Shown: positions 34,492 through 46,524 of the stretch, one piece after another
How positions within the stretch are numbered: the first letter of the stretch is position 1
Layout of the letters: each line of letters begins with the position of its first letter
DNA from: VFJZ01 sp046598415
GTDB taxonomy: Bacteria; Actinomycetota; Thermoleophilia; Gaiellales; F1-60-MAGs149
Length of the DNA: 64,000 nucleotides
NCBI GenBank assembly: GCA_046598415.1
Contig: JBKJIG010000134.1
Span: 30,099 to 94,098, forward strand
Direction: 5' to 3'
Translations under genes and position numbers: made by a program
The notes under the pieces: model-generated
Database searches by the model: none
Told to the model about the DNA's origin: nothing
Seen by the model: only the letters and a program-made list of their open reading frames with translations

Positions 34492-35843
34492 GCCTCAAGG
34501 TCGTTCACGTCGCCGCCGAGGTGGCGCCGTACTCGAAGGTCGGCGGCCTGGCGGATGTCGCGGGCTCGCTGCCGATCGCGCTCGCGACGCTGGGCGTCGA
34601 GTGCCGCATCGTCACGCCGCGCTACCGCAGCACCGACATCCGCGGTGCGCGCGACGGCGTCACCGGCCGTCTCGGGCCGCACGCGCTGCACGTGCTCCGC
34701 GGCCGGCTGGACGCCGTCGAGGTCGACCTGATCGAGTGTCCGGAGCTGTTCGACCGGCCGCAGATCTACGGCGCCGACGACGACGGCGACCGCTTCGCGC
34801 TGCTGGCCCGCGCCGGGCTGGCGATCGCCGAGGACTGGGGCGCCGACATCGTCCACGCGCACGACTGGCACGGCGCCCTGGCGCCGATCCTGGCGAACCG
34901 CCAGACCACCGTCCTGACGATCCACAACCTCGCCTACCAGGGCCACCAGTCGCCCGCGTTCGCGGCGCGGCACGGCCTGCCGGAACCGCCGGTGCCGGGC
35001 GATTACGGCCCCGAAGCCGTCAATCTGCTGGGCCGTGGCATCGCCACGGCGACCGCCGTGACCACGGTCAGCCCCACCTACGCGAGCGAGATCTCGGGCC
35101 CCGAGCTCGGCTACGGCCTCGAGGGCCTGCTGTCCGCGCGCGGCGTGCGCGGCATCGTGAACGGCATCGACGTCGAGCGCTTCGACCCGGCGAACGACCG
35201 CGCCCTGACCGAGCCGTTCGACGCGTCCGACCCCACGTCGCGCCGGGCCACGCGCCAGACGCTGTGCGCCCTGATGGGCCTCTCCGGTGACGGCCCGGTG
35301 ATCGGCGTCGTGGCGCGGCTGTTCCACCAGAAGGGCCTCGACCTGCTGCTCGCCGCGGCACCCGCGCTGCTGGTCGACGGCGCGCGCCTCGTGATGCTCG
35401 GCACCGGCGACGTCGAGCTGGAGACCGGCTTCCGCGAGCTCGCTGCGGCGCATCCCGACCGGGTCGCCGTCCGCATCGGCTTCGACGTGGGTCTTGCTCA
35501 GCAGATCTACGGCGGCTGTGACATCTTCTGCATGCCGAGCCGGTTCGAGCCGTGCGGGCTCGGCCAGCTGATCGCGATGCGCTACGGCGCGGTGCCCGTC
35601 GCGCGGCGCACCGGCGGGCTGGCCGACACGATCGGCGACGACACCGGCTTCCTGTTCGACGAGGCCTCGCCCGAGGCGCTCACCGCCGCGTTGCGTCGCG
35701 CGTTTGAGATGTTCGCAGACCCGCCGCGCTGGGACGCGATGGTGCGCCGCGCGATGGCCTCCGACCACTCCTGGGAGCGCTCGGCAGGCACCTACCTCGA
35801 GCTCTACGAGGAGCTCGCCGCGGGTGGCTCGCCATCGGCGTAG
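34488..35843 (+). CDS. glgA: Glycogen synthase GlgA (ADP-glucose, GT5)
   Basis: 451-residue GT5 glycosyltransferase that extends alpha-1,4-glucan with ADP-glucose. K-V-G-G-L-A-D-V near 17-24 binds the ADP moiety, H-A-H-D-W-H near 125, N-G-I-D near 225, and the C-terminal donor motif S-R-F-E-P-C-G-L-G-Q near 350 with R-x-T-G-G-L. It uses the bacterial GT5 route rather than the actinobacterial GT4 GlgA/GlgM type. Coupled to glgC. The last 40 bp overlap the end of convergent glgB. Confidence 0.95.
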   Translation: MSLKVVHVAAEVAPYSKVGGLADVAGSLPIALATLGVECRIVTPRYRSTDIRGARDGVTGRLGPHALHVLRGRLDAVEVDLIECPELFDRPQIYGADDDGDRFALLARAGLAIAEDWGADIVHAHDWHGALAPILANRQTTVLTIHNLAYQGHQSPAFAARHGLPEPPVPGDYGPEAVNLLGRGIATATAVTTVSPTYASEISGPELGYGLEGLLSARGVRGIVNGIDVERFDPANDRALTEPFDASDPTSRRATRQTLCALMGLSGDGPVIGVVARLFHQKGLDLLLAAAPALLVDGARLVMLGTGDVELETGFRELAAAHPDRVAVRIGFDVGLAQQIYGGCDIFCMPSRFEPCGLGQLIAMRYGAVPVARRTGGLADTIGDDTGFLFDEASPEALTAALRRAFEMFADPPRWDAMVRRAMASDHSWERSAGTYLELYEELAAGGSPSA

Positions 35844-37948
35844 ACGACGACTGCGAGCGGCGGCAGCGTGAGGGTCGCCCCGCCGTCGGTGGCCTCCAGC
35901 GTGCGGGCGGGCCGCACGTCCGAGCCGCCGTACTCCGCCGCGTCCGTGTCGAGTACGAGGCGCCACGGCCCGGCGTGGGGGAGCCGCAGGTGGTAGCCCT
36001 CGCGCACCACGGGGGCGAAGTTGGCCGCGATGGCGACCGACCCCTCGGGGCCGGTGCGCACGAAGGCCGCGACGTTGTCGGCGGCGTTGTGGACGTCGCT
36101 CCAGACATAGGAGCCGCCGTCCGCGTCGGTGGCGAACAGCGCCGGCCGCGAGCGGTAGAGGGCGTTCAGCTCTCCCACCAGCCGGCTGACACCGCCGTCG
36201 CCGGGCCAGTCGAGCTCGCGGTCGTGGTTCCACTCGCCGTGCTGGGCGATCTCGCAGCCCATGAAGATCAGCTTCTTCCCCGGCTGCGTCCACAGCCAGG
36301 CCAGGTACGCGCGCAGGTTCGCCCGCTTCTGCCAGTCGTCACCCGGCATGCGGCCGTACAGCGAACCCTTTCCGTGGACGACCTCGTCGTGCGAGACCGG
36401 CAGGATGTAGTTCTCGTCGAAGGCCCACAGCAGGGGCCGCGTGATGTCGTCGTGGTGGTGGCTGCGGTAGATCGGGTCGCGGCCGATGTAGGCCAGCGTG
36501 TCGTGCATGAAGCCCATGTTCCACTTGAAGCCGAAGCCGAGCCCGCCGTCGTGCACGGGACGCGAGACACCCGGCCAGGCGGTCGACTCCTCCGCGGCGG
36601 TGAACGCGCCGGGATGCTCGGCGTAGACGACGGCGTTCATCTCGCGCAGGAAGTCGATCGCGGCGAGGTTCTCGTTGCCGCCGAACACGTTCGGCAGCCA
36701 CTCGCCGGCGGCGCGCGAGTAGTCGAGGTAGAGCATCGAGGCGACGGCGTCGACGCGCAGCCCGTCGACGTGGAACTCGCCGAGCCAGTAGAGCGCGTTC
36801 GCGACGAGGAAGTTGCGCACCTCGGTCCGGCCGTAGTTGAAGATCAGCGTGCCCCAGTCGGGGTGGGCGCCGAGCCGCGGGTCGGCGCGCTCGTAGAGCG
36901 CCGTGCCGTCGAAGCGGGCGAGCGGGAACGCGTCGCGCGGGAAGTGCCCGGGGACCCAGTCGAGGATCACGCCGACGCCGGCCGCGTGCAGCCGGTCGAT
37001 CATGAACCGCAGGTCGTCGGGGGTGCCGAGCCGCGAATCGACCGCGTAGTAGCCGGTCACCTGGTAGCCCCACGAGCCGCCGAACGGGTGCGCCATCACG
37101 GGCATCAGCTCGACGTGCGTGAAGCCCAGGCCGGCCACGTAGGCGGGCAGCGTCTCGGCCAGGCTGCGGTAGTCGAGCCCGTCGCGCCACGAGCCGAGAT
37201 GCACCTCGTAGACCGACATCGCGCGATCGACGCGATGCCGATCACCGCGGGTGGCCATCCAGTCGTCGTCGCCCCAGACGTGGCGATCGGCAGCGACGAT
37301 CGACGCCGTCGCCGGCGGCACCTCCGCCTCGCGGGCGAGCGGATCGGCGCGCAGGCTGCTGCCGCCGCCGGCGTCGTGGATGACGAGCTTGTAGCGGTCG
37401 CCGGCCCGCGCGTCGGGCACGAACAGCTCCCAGACGCCGGTCGCGCCCATGGAGCGCAGCGGGTGCCGACGCTCGTCCCAGCCGTTGAAGTCGCCGACGA
37501 CGGCGACGCCCCGCGCCGCCGGCGCCCAGACCGCGAACGCGACGCCGGCCACGCCGTCGACGGTCATCGGCCGCGCGCCGAGCGCGTCCCACAGCCGCCG
37601 GTGCGTGCCCTCGCCGATGAGGTGCAGGTCGAGCTGCCCGATCGTCGGCGCGAAGCGGTACGGGTCGCCGGCCGGGTGCACGTCCCCGCCGCGCGTGACG
37701 TCGAACCGGTAGCCCGGCACGGTCGTGCGCCGCAGCCGCACCGCGAACAGCCCCTGGTCACCGATCGCGCGCAGCGCGCGCTCGCCTCCGCCGTCGAGCA
37801 CGAGCGCGACGCCGTCGGCGCCCGGCTGCCAGGCGCGGATGACCAGCGATGCTCCGTCCAGGTGCGGGCCGAGCAGGCCGTGCGGGTCGTGGTGCCCGCC
37901 GCCGGCGAGCCGCCCTGCCTCCACCAGAAGTTCACCGCTCGAACGCAT
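35804..37948 (-). CDS. glgB: 1,4-alpha-glucan branching enzyme GlgB
   Basis: 714-residue GH13 branching enzyme that introduces alpha-1,6 branches. N-terminal CBM48 modules (about 10-210), then the catalytic barrel with G-L-R-V-D-A-V-A-S-M-L nucleophile region near 385, A-E-E-S-T-A-W near 435 (acid/base Glu) and P-V-S-H-D-E-V-V-H-G-K near 500, and a C-terminal beta domain ending in V-V-Y-A-D. The ATG at 37948 begins the family-like sequence; translation further upstream is antisense to glgP. It is divergent from glgP with a 40-bp gap. Confidence 0.95.
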   Translation of the reverse strand: MRSSGELLVEAGRLAGGGHHDPHGLLGPHLDGASLVIRAWQPGADGVALVLDGGGERALRAIGDQGLFAVRLRRTTVPGYRFDVTRGGDVHPAGDPYRFAPTIGQLDLHLIGEGTHRRLWDALGARPMTVDGVAGVAFAVWAPAARGVAVVGDFNGWDERRHPLRSMGATGVWELFVPDARAGDRYKLVIHDAGGGSSLRADPLAREAEVPPATASIVAADRHVWGDDDWMATRGDRHRVDRAMSVYEVHLGSWRDGLDYRSLAETLPAYVAGLGFTHVELMPVMAHPFGGSWGYQVTGYYAVDSRLGTPDDLRFMIDRLHAAGVGVILDWVPGHFPRDAFPLARFDGTALYERADPRLGAHPDWGTLIFNYGRTEVRNFLVANALYWLGEFHVDGLRVDAVASMLYLDYSRAAGEWLPNVFGGNENLAAIDFLREMNAVVYAEHPGAFTAAEESTAWPGVSRPVHDGGLGFGFKWNMGFMHDTLAYIGRDPIYRSHHHDDITRPLLWAFDENYILPVSHDEVVHGKGSLYGRMPGDDWQKRANLRAYLAWLWTQPGKKLIFMGCEIAQHGEWNHDRELDWPGDGGVSRLVGELNALYRSRPALFATDADGGSYVWSDVHNAADNVAAFVRTGPEGSVAIAANFAPVVREGYHLRLPHAGPWRLVLDTDAAEYGGSDVRPARTLEATDGGATLTLPPLAVVVYADGEPPAASSS

Positions 37949-40364
37949 CGCAGAAGACTGACTGATCCCGCCCTGGAGCGTTAGACCCATGCCACACCGA
38001 CTCACCGCACTCCCCGTCCTGCCGGAGCCGCTCGCACCGCTCGGCCCGCTCGCGCACGGCCTCGCCGCCGAGTGGGACGATGCGCTCGCGGGCCTGTTCC
38101 GCGCGCTCGCACCCGACTCCGGCGCCACCGCGCCGCTGGTCCTCCTGGCCGCGGCGGCGCCCGACCGGCTGACCGAACTGGCCGTCGACGAGGGCTACGT
38201 GCAGGCCATCGCCGCCGCCGTCGCCCGCGAGGCGGAGCGCCTCGGCGCCGAGGCCTGGTACGCGACGCTGTCCGGCGACCGGCCGCGCGCGATCGCCTAC
38301 CTGTCGCCCGAGTTCGGCGTCTCGGACGCGCTCCCGCAGTACTCGGGCGGCCTCGGCGTGCTGGCCGGCGACCACCTGAAGGCCGCCTCCGACCTGGGAG
38401 TGCCGATCGTCGCGGTCGGCCTCTTCTACCGCAACGGCTACTTCCGCCAGCACCTGACGGCGTCGGGCGAGCAGCGCGAGACGTTCGACGCGCTCGATCC
38501 CGCGGCGCTGCCCATGCGCCGTGCGGTCGATGCCGCCGGCGAGCCGGTCGGCATCAGCGTGCAGCTGCCCGGCGCGCTGCTGCACGCCGCGGTCTGGCAG
38601 GTCGACGTCGGCCGCGTGCCGCTGTACCTGCTCGACACCGATGTGCCCGAGAACGCGCCGGCCGAGCGGGCCGTCACCAACCGGCTCTACGGCGGCGACC
38701 GCGAGCACCGCCTGCGCCAGGAGATCCTGCTCGGTATCGGCGGCCTGAAGGCGCTCGCCGCCGTCGGCGCCGACCCCGAGGTGTTTCACTCCAACGAGGG
38801 ACACGCCGGGTTCCTCGGCATCGAGCGCCTCCGGCTGCTGGTGGAGGAGCAGGGCCTCGACCCGGCCGCCGCGATCGAGTCGGTGCGCGCGGCCACGGTG
38901 TTCACCACCCACACGCCGGTGCCGGCGGGAATCGACCGGTTCTCGCGCGATCTCGTCGCCAGGTACTTCGGGCCCGGCGGTGTGCCGTCGGGCCTCCCGA
39001 TCGAGCTGCTGCTCGACCTCGGCAACGAGCCCGGCGGCGACCCCGCGGTGTTCAACATGGCGGCGCTGGGCATCCGCCTCTCGGCCCGGATCAACGGTGT
39101 CTCGCGCCTGCACGGGCAGGTCGCCCGCGGCATGTTCGCCGAGCACTTCCCGGGCTTCCCCGCCGACGAGGTGCCGATCGGCCACATCACGAACGGCGTC
39201 CACGCCGAGACCTGGACCGGACCGGAGTTCGCGGCGCTCTACCGGCACCGCATCGGCGACGGCTTCGGCCAGCAGATGCACGGCTACGCGGCGCTCGCCG
39301 AGGCCTCCGACGACGAGCTCGGCGCCGCCCGCGACGCGGCCCGGGCCCGTCTGGTGGCCGACGTGCGCCGGCGCCTGCGCACGACGTGGGAGGGACGCGG
39401 CCTCCGCGCCGGGCAGCTCGCCTTCATCGACGGCCTGCTCGATCCGCACGCGCTCACGATCGGCTTCGCCCGTCGCGTGCCCACGTACAAGCGGCTGACG
39501 CTGATGCTGCGCGACCCGGAGCGCCTCGAACGTCTGCTGCTCGACGCCGAGCGGCCCGTGCAGATCGTGATCGCCGGCAAGGCGCACCCCGACGACGCCG
39601 AGGGCAAGTCGATGATCGCCGCGCTGGGCGCCTTCGCCGCGCGACCCGGCCTGCGGCATCGGATCGTGATCCTCGCCGACTACGACATCGCGATCGCCCG
39701 CGTGCTCGTCGCCGGCGTCGACGTGTGGCTCAACAACCCGCTGCGGCCGTTCGAGGCGTGCGGGACGAGCGGCATGAAGGCGGCGCTCAACGGCGCCCTC
39801 AACGTCTCGATCCTGGACGGCTGGTGGGACGAGCGCTACGACGGCTCGAACGGCTGGGCGATCCCATCGGCCGACGACGGCTCGGTCGACCCGGTGCGCC
39901 GCGACGACTTCGAGGCCGACGCCCTCTACGACCTGCTGGAGCGCGAGATCGTCGAGCGCTTCTACGGCGACCGCGCGGCCTGGCTGCAGATGGTGCGACA
40001 TACCGTCTCGGTGCTCGCTCCGGACCTGCTGGCCTCGCGGATGCTGCGCGACTACGTGGGAGATCTGTACGCGCCGGCGGCCGCCGAGTCGCGGCGTCTG
40101 ACGGCCGACGACCACGCCGGCGCGCGCCGGCTGGCGACCTACCGCCAGCGGGTGCAGGCGTCGTGGTCGGGCGTCGCCGTGGTGCGCAGCGAGGTGGGCG
40201 AGTCGGGTGCCGCCGGTGCCGATGTCGCCGTCCGGGCGCTGGTGCGGCTGGGCGGTCTCGAGTCCGGCGAGGTGTCGGTCGAGGCGGTCGTCGATGGCGA
40301 CGCGCCGTTCGGCGTGGTGCTCGAGCCCGGCTCGGAGGAGGACGGCGGCCGGTGGTTCGAGGGC

Positions 40365-42335
<1,971 letters not shown>

Positions 42336-42360
42336 TCGAACCTGCTCAACTGTATCGGCC

Positions 42361-44211
42361 ATGGGCGCCGGAGACCTTGATGACGACGTCCGGGCCGCTG
42401 CCCGCAGCCGGGGGGTGGCGACCTCCTACGACGACATCGCGGGCTGCGAGATCACGGTCCCGATCGAGACGCTCCGCCACGTGCTGGACGTGCTCGGGCC
42501 GCCGCTGGAGCCCGCTGCGCCGTCGCCCGTCTACGTGCTGCGCGAAGGCCAGGAGCCGTGGTGGCACGACCTGCCGCAGGACGCCGTCGTGCGGCTCGAC
42601 GGCGGTGGCGAGTGCGGCCTGCCGGCCGAGCTGCCGGGGCCGCTGCCGCACGGCCGGCACGTGCTCGAGTTGCCGGGTCGCGAGGTGCCGCTGATCGTCG
42701 CGCCGCGCACCGCGCACCCTGGAGCCGACCGGCGGGAATGGGGGCTCGCGGTGCAGCTGTACGCGCTGCGGTCGGCCGCCAGCTGGGGCATCGGCGACCT
42801 CGGCGACCTGGCCCGGCTGCCCGCCGTCACGGGCGAGCCCGGCTTCGTGCTGCTCTCGCCGCTGCACGCGCCCGCGCTGACGCCGCCCGTCCAGCCGAGC
42901 CCGTACTACGCCGCGTCACGGCGGGCCCGCAACCCGCTGCACATCGCGGTCGAGGAGGTGCCGGAGGTGGCGGCGCTGGATCCTGCCGCGCGAGCGGCCT
43001 TCGACGCGCTCGCGGTCGAGGGGCGGGGGCTGTCCGCGTTGCCGCTGATCGACCGCGACGGGGTGCTGCGGGTAAAGGAGGCGGCGCTGCGGATCGCCTT
43101 CGCGGCGCAGCAGCCGGATCGGGCGGCGGCGGTGGCGGCGTTCCGCGAGCGAGCGCCCGACGCCGACGGCTTCGCCGCCTTCACGGTGCTCGCGCGGCGG
43201 CACGGCGCCGATTGGCGTCACTGGCCCGACGCGCTGCGTGATCCGGCCGGCACGGCGGTGGCGCAGCTGGTGCGGAACAAGCAGTCGGAGATCGCGTTCC
43301 ACGCCTGGCTGCAGCTGCTGGCCGATGAGCAGCTCGCGGCCATCCCGCCGATGCGCCTCGGCGTCGTCACCGACCTCGCCGTCGGCACCGCGCCCGGCGG
43401 CTACGACCACTGGCTGCGGCAGGGGATGGTGGCCGATCGTCTGTCGGTCGGCGCGCCGCCCGACCCGCTCGGCCCGGCCGGCCAGGACTGGGGACTGCCG
43501 CCGCTGCTGCCCGACGCGCTGACCGCCGACGGCTACGCCGGGTTCGCGGCCGATCTGGCGGCGAACATGGCGCACGCCGGGGGCATCCGCGTCGACCACG
43601 TGATGGGCCTCTTCCGGCTGTTCGTGCTGCCGGTCGGCGCGCCCGCCTCGGCCGGCACCTACATCACCTACCCGGCCGGCGACCTGCTGTCGGTGGTCGC
43701 GCTCGAGAGCCGCCGTGCCCGCTGTGTCGTGATCGGCGAGGACCTCGGCACCGTCGAGACCGGCGTCCGCGAGGCGCTCGGCGACCACGGCATCCTCGCC
43801 TACCGGCTGGCCTGGTTCGAGTCGGGGCCGGCCGAGCACATCCCGCGTCTGGCGATGGCGGCAGTGACCACGCACGACCTGCCGACCGTGGCGGGGGCGT
43901 ACTCCGGGGCCTCGGGCGACCTCGACCTGGAGCGCCTCGCGCCGGTGGTCGGTGACCGCGACCCGGCCGTCGCGCTGTACGCGTACGTCGCCTCGTCGCC
44001 GGCGCTGCTGGCCTGCGCGGCGCTCGACGACGTGCTGGGCGCGACCGTGCAGCCGAACGTGCCGGGCACCGTCGACGAGTTTCCCAACTGGCGCGTACCG
44101 CTGCCGGCGCCGCTCGAGTCGATTCCCGCCGACCCGCACGCACAGGCGGTGCTGGGCGCCGTCCGCGAGGGCCGGGAAGAGCCGGGCGACGCGCGTCGAA
44201 CGTCCTCCTGA
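42361..44211 (+). CDS. malQ: 4-alpha-glucanotransferase (amylomaltase) MalQ
   Basis: 616-residue GH77 disproportionating enzyme that reshuffles maltodextrins. An N-terminal beta domain (about 40-115) precedes W-G-L-A-V-Q-L-Y-A-L-R-S-A-x-S-W-G-I-G-D-L near 125-145, then N-P-L-H-I near 190, the catalytic Asp region G-G-I-R-V-D-H-V-M-G near 400, I-G-E-D-L-G-T-V near 460 and H-D-L-P-T near 505. It completes the glycogen turnover set with glgP and glgX. Divergent from glgX with a 25-bp gap. The stop overlaps the xerD start (TGATG). Confidence 0.94.
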   Translation: MGAGDLDDDVRAAARSRGVATSYDDIAGCEITVPIETLRHVLDVLGPPLEPAAPSPVYVLREGQEPWWHDLPQDAVVRLDGGGECGLPAELPGPLPHGRHVLELPGREVPLIVAPRTAHPGADRREWGLAVQLYALRSAASWGIGDLGDLARLPAVTGEPGFVLLSPLHAPALTPPVQPSPYYAASRRARNPLHIAVEEVPEVAALDPAARAAFDALAVEGRGLSALPLIDRDGVLRVKEAALRIAFAAQQPDRAAAVAAFRERAPDADGFAAFTVLARRHGADWRHWPDALRDPAGTAVAQLVRNKQSEIAFHAWLQLLADEQLAAIPPMRLGVVTDLAVGTAPGGYDHWLRQGMVADRLSVGAPPDPLGPAGQDWGLPPLLPDALTADGYAGFAADLAANMAHAGGIRVDHVMGLFRLFVLPVGAPASAGTYITYPAGDLLSVVALESRRARCVVIGEDLGTVETGVREALGDHGILAYRLAWFESGPAEHIPRLAMAAVTTHDLPTVAGAYSGASGDLDLERLAPVVGDRDPAVALYAYVASSPALLACAALDDVLGATVQPNVPGTVDEFPNWRVPLPAPLESIPADPHAQAVLGAVREGREEPGDARRTSS

Positions 44212-45104
44212 TGGATGTCCGCGTCGCCGCGTTCCTGGAGTCGCTCGACGTCGAGCGGGGTGCCTCGCGCCATACGGTCGCGGCCTACCGGCGCGACCTC
44301 GAGGAGCTCGCGGCGTACCTCGCCGCCGCCGGGCTCGACGCCGACACGGTCACCGGCGACGAGCTCGTGCCCTACGCCAACGCGCTCACCGACCGGGGCC
44401 TGGCGCCCGCCACGGTGCGGCGCCGCCTGGCCGCGGCGCGCGCCTTCCTGCGCCACCGCGCCGCCGAGGGTGCCCGCACGATCGGCGTCCGCGATGTGCC
44501 GCTGCCGCGCGAGCGCCGCCGCGTGCCGCGCGCGCTGACCGCCGAGCAGGCGATCCGGCTGGTCGAGATGCCCGACGCGACGCCGCTCGGGCTGCGCGAC
44601 CGCGCCGCGCTGGAGCTGCTGTACGGCGCGGGCCTGCGCGTGTCGGAGCTGGTCGGGCTGCGTCCCCAGGACGTCGACCGCGAGACGGGTCTCGTCCGGT
44701 GCCTCGGCAAGGGCAGCCGGGAGCGCATCGTGCCGTGTGGCCGCGGGGCCACCGAGGCCGTCGCGCGCTACCTCGGCCGCGGCCGCCCGCTCCTCGGCCA
44801 GGCGCCGCAGCGCGACGCGCTGGTGCTGAACAACCGCGGCCGCCGCATCACGCGGCAGGGCGTGTTCGACATCGTCCGTCGCCATGCCGCGGCGGCCGGC
44901 CTGCCCGACTGGGTCGGGCCGCACTCGCTGCGCCACGCGTTCGCCACGCACCTGGTGGAGGGCGGCTGCGACCTGCGCACCGTCCAGGAGCTGCTCGGGC
45001 ACCAGCGCATCGGTACCACCGAGATCTACACCCACGTCGCGGGTCACCACCTGCGCGAGACGTTCGAGGCCGCGCACCCTCGGGCCCGGGCGCGTGCGAG
45101 CTAG
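44211..45104 (+). CDS. xerD: Tyrosine recombinase XerC/XerD
   Basis: 297-residue site-specific recombinase that resolves chromosome dimers at dif. N-terminal SAM-like DNA-binding domain (1-85) and catalytic domain with all active residues: Arg143 (G-L-R-V-S-E-L), Lys167, His238 and Arg241 (H-S-L-R-H), His264 (G-H) and Tyr273. The length and H-S-L-R-H-A-F-A-T-H motif fit the housekeeping recombinase rather than a phage integrase. No dif-like site was recognised nearby. Being coupled to malQ is positional, not functional. Confidence 0.93.
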   Translation: MDVRVAAFLESLDVERGASRHTVAAYRRDLEELAAYLAAAGLDADTVTGDELVPYANALTDRGLAPATVRRRLAAARAFLRHRAAEGARTIGVRDVPLPRERRRVPRALTAEQAIRLVEMPDATPLGLRDRAALELLYGAGLRVSELVGLRPQDVDRETGLVRCLGKGSRERIVPCGRGATEAVARYLGRGRPLLGQAPQRDALVLNNRGRRITRQGVFDIVRRHAAAAGLPDWVGPHSLRHAFATHLVEGGCDLRTVQELLGHQRIGTTEIYTHVAGHHLRETFEAAHPRARARAS

Positions 45105-45107
45105 AGT
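45102..45107 (+). promoter_or_regulatory. -10-like TAGAGT made from the xerD stop codon
   Basis: TAGAGT, whose TAG is the xerD stop, ends 6 bases before the ATG at 45114 of the CDGSH gene. Confidence 0.45.
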
Positions 45108-45113
45108 GCCTGC

Positions 45114-45359
45114 ATGTCCGACGTTTACACGATCTCCGTCAAGGCAACCGGTCCGCTGATCGTGGCCGGCCCGCTCCGCATCGTCGACCCGGCGGGCGGT
45201 GAGTGGGAGCTCGTGGAGGGCAAGTCCGTCGGCCTCTGCCGCTGCGGCCAGTCGAAGCGCAAGCCGTTCTGCGACAAGACGCACTTCGAGATCGGTTTCG
45301 ACCACCCGGAGCCGGTGAACCCGGAGACCGTCCCGGACGGCATCCGACCGCGCTCGTAG
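45114..45359 (+). CDS. CDGSH iron-sulfur domain protein
   Basis: 81-residue protein with the CDGSH-type [2Fe-2S] motif: Cys42, Cys44, Cys53 and His57 in C-R-C-G-Q-S-K-R-K-P-F-C-D-K-T-H. The first 35 residues form the short beta-sheet extension found in bacterial members (G-P-L-I-V-x-G-P). Redox or cluster-transfer function is known for mitochondrial relatives; the bacterial role is unclear. It has its own leaderless-type promoter and its TAG stop supplies that of the next gene. Confidence 0.88.
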   Translation: MSDVYTISVKATGPLIVAGPLRIVDPAGGEWELVEGKSVGLCRCGQSKRKPFCDKTHFEIGFDHPEPVNPETVPDGIRPRS

Positions 45360-45362
45360 CCT
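45357..45362 (+). promoter_or_regulatory. -10-like TAGCCT made from the CDGSH stop codon
   Basis: TAGCCT, containing the stop TAG of the CDGSH gene, ends 7 bases before the GTG at 45370 of the methyltransferase. Confidence 0.45.
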
Positions 45363-45369
45363 GTCGGGG

Positions 45370-46494
45370 GTGGCGACCCAGGCAGACGTCTACGCCGGGC
45401 TCGGTGCGCCGGCCCTGGATCGCGAGCTGTCGTGGGCCGAGCACGAGCTGAAGCAGCGCGACCGCACGAAACATGTCCACTCGCTACACCCGTATCTCGG
45501 CAAGTTCGTGCCGCAGCTGGTCGAGGTGTGCCTGCGACGCCACCTGGCGCCCGGCGCGCGGGTGCTCGACCCGTTCGCGGGCTCCGGCACGACGCTGGTG
45601 GAGTGCGCTGCGTTCGGCGCGCACTCGGCCGGCGCCGACATCTCGGCGTTCAACGCGCTGCTGTGCCGTGTGAAGACGGCGCGGCACGACCCGGCGGGCG
45701 TCTCGGCGACGCTCATCTCGGCGCTGGCGCGGCTCGACGAGGGTGACCCCGCCGGGCCGCCGTCGGCGTACCTGGACGAGTGGTTCGCGCCCGAGGCGCT
45801 GGGCGACCTGCGTCGGTACGCGTCGCTGATCGATCCCGCCGATCCCGCCGCCGACGTGCAGCGCGTCGTGCTCTCGCGGTCGGCGCGGTCGGCCCGGCTG
45901 GCGCCGCACTTCAACCTCGACTCGCCCCGCCACGCGATGCACGAGCCGTACTGGTGCTACAAGCACCGCCGCACGTGCAAGCCGACGGCAGACGCGCGCC
46001 AGTTCCTGACCCGCTACACGGGCGACACGCTGCGCCGCATCGCCGCGTTCGCCGAGATCCGCCGGGACGTCGACGTGGTGGTGCACCATGGCGACGCGCG
46101 AACGCTCGCGTTCGGCGGCGCGTTCGACGGCCTGATCACGTCGCCGCCGTACCCGAAGCGCATCGACTACCACGGCCAGCACCGCTACGCGTTCGAGCTG
46201 CTCGGCCTCGTCGATCGCGTGCCGGAGGAGATCGGCAATCCCTCCCGCGGCCTGTCGCGCGCGGCGCTCGACGTGTACTGCGACGACGTCGCCCAGGTGC
46301 TCGCGAACGCCCGCGATCAGCTGCGGCCGGGCTCGCCGGTCGTGATCGTGATCGACGATGTCCGCCACCTCTACGACGTGATCCTCGACCGTGCCGGCCT
46401 GGAGCTGGTCGAGCACCGCGTCCGCCACGTGAACCGCAGAACGGGCCGCCGGGACGAGGGCTACTTCGAAGCGGTCCTGGTGGCCCGCACGTAG
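45370..46494 (+). CDS. Solitary DNA methyltransferase (N4-cytosine/N6-adenine type)
   Basis: 374-residue amino-methyltransferase. SAM motif D-P-F-A-G-S-G-T-T at 67-75 comes before the catalytic motif T-S-P-P-Y-P at 257-262. S-P-P-Y is more usual for N4-cytosine enzymes but adenine cannot be excluded. The stretch between the motifs (about 100-240) probably holds the target-recognition part and has two cysteines near 196-203. No restriction nuclease or specificity subunit is adjacent, so it is an orphan enzyme with a possible regulatory or epigenetic role. The dispersed repeat copy 2 starts 30 bp after its stop. Confidence 0.82.
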   Translation: MATQADVYAGLGAPALDRELSWAEHELKQRDRTKHVHSLHPYLGKFVPQLVEVCLRRHLAPGARVLDPFAGSGTTLVECAAFGAHSAGADISAFNALLCRVKTARHDPAGVSATLISALARLDEGDPAGPPSAYLDEWFAPEALGDLRRYASLIDPADPAADVQRVVLSRSARSARLAPHFNLDSPRHAMHEPYWCYKHRRTCKPTADARQFLTRYTGDTLRRIAAFAEIRRDVDVVVHHGDARTLAFGGAFDGLITSPPYPKRIDYHGQHRYAFELLGLVDRVPEEIGNPSRGLSRAALDVYCDDVAQVLANARDQLRPGSPVVIVIDDVRHLYDVILDRAGLELVEHRVRHVNRRTGRRDEGYFEAVLVART

Positions 46495-46524
46495 CCGACG
46501 AAGTCGGATCCAGCCACCACGCAT

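Noticed and set aside
42336..42362. Upstream ATG for glgX at 42362
   Set aside because: It overlaps the opposing malQ start codon and adds nine residues without similarity; ATG 42335 is sufficient.
44211..45104. Mobile-element integrase instead of XerD
   Set aside because: Length, motifs and the absence of attachment repeats or cargo genes fit the housekeeping recombinase.
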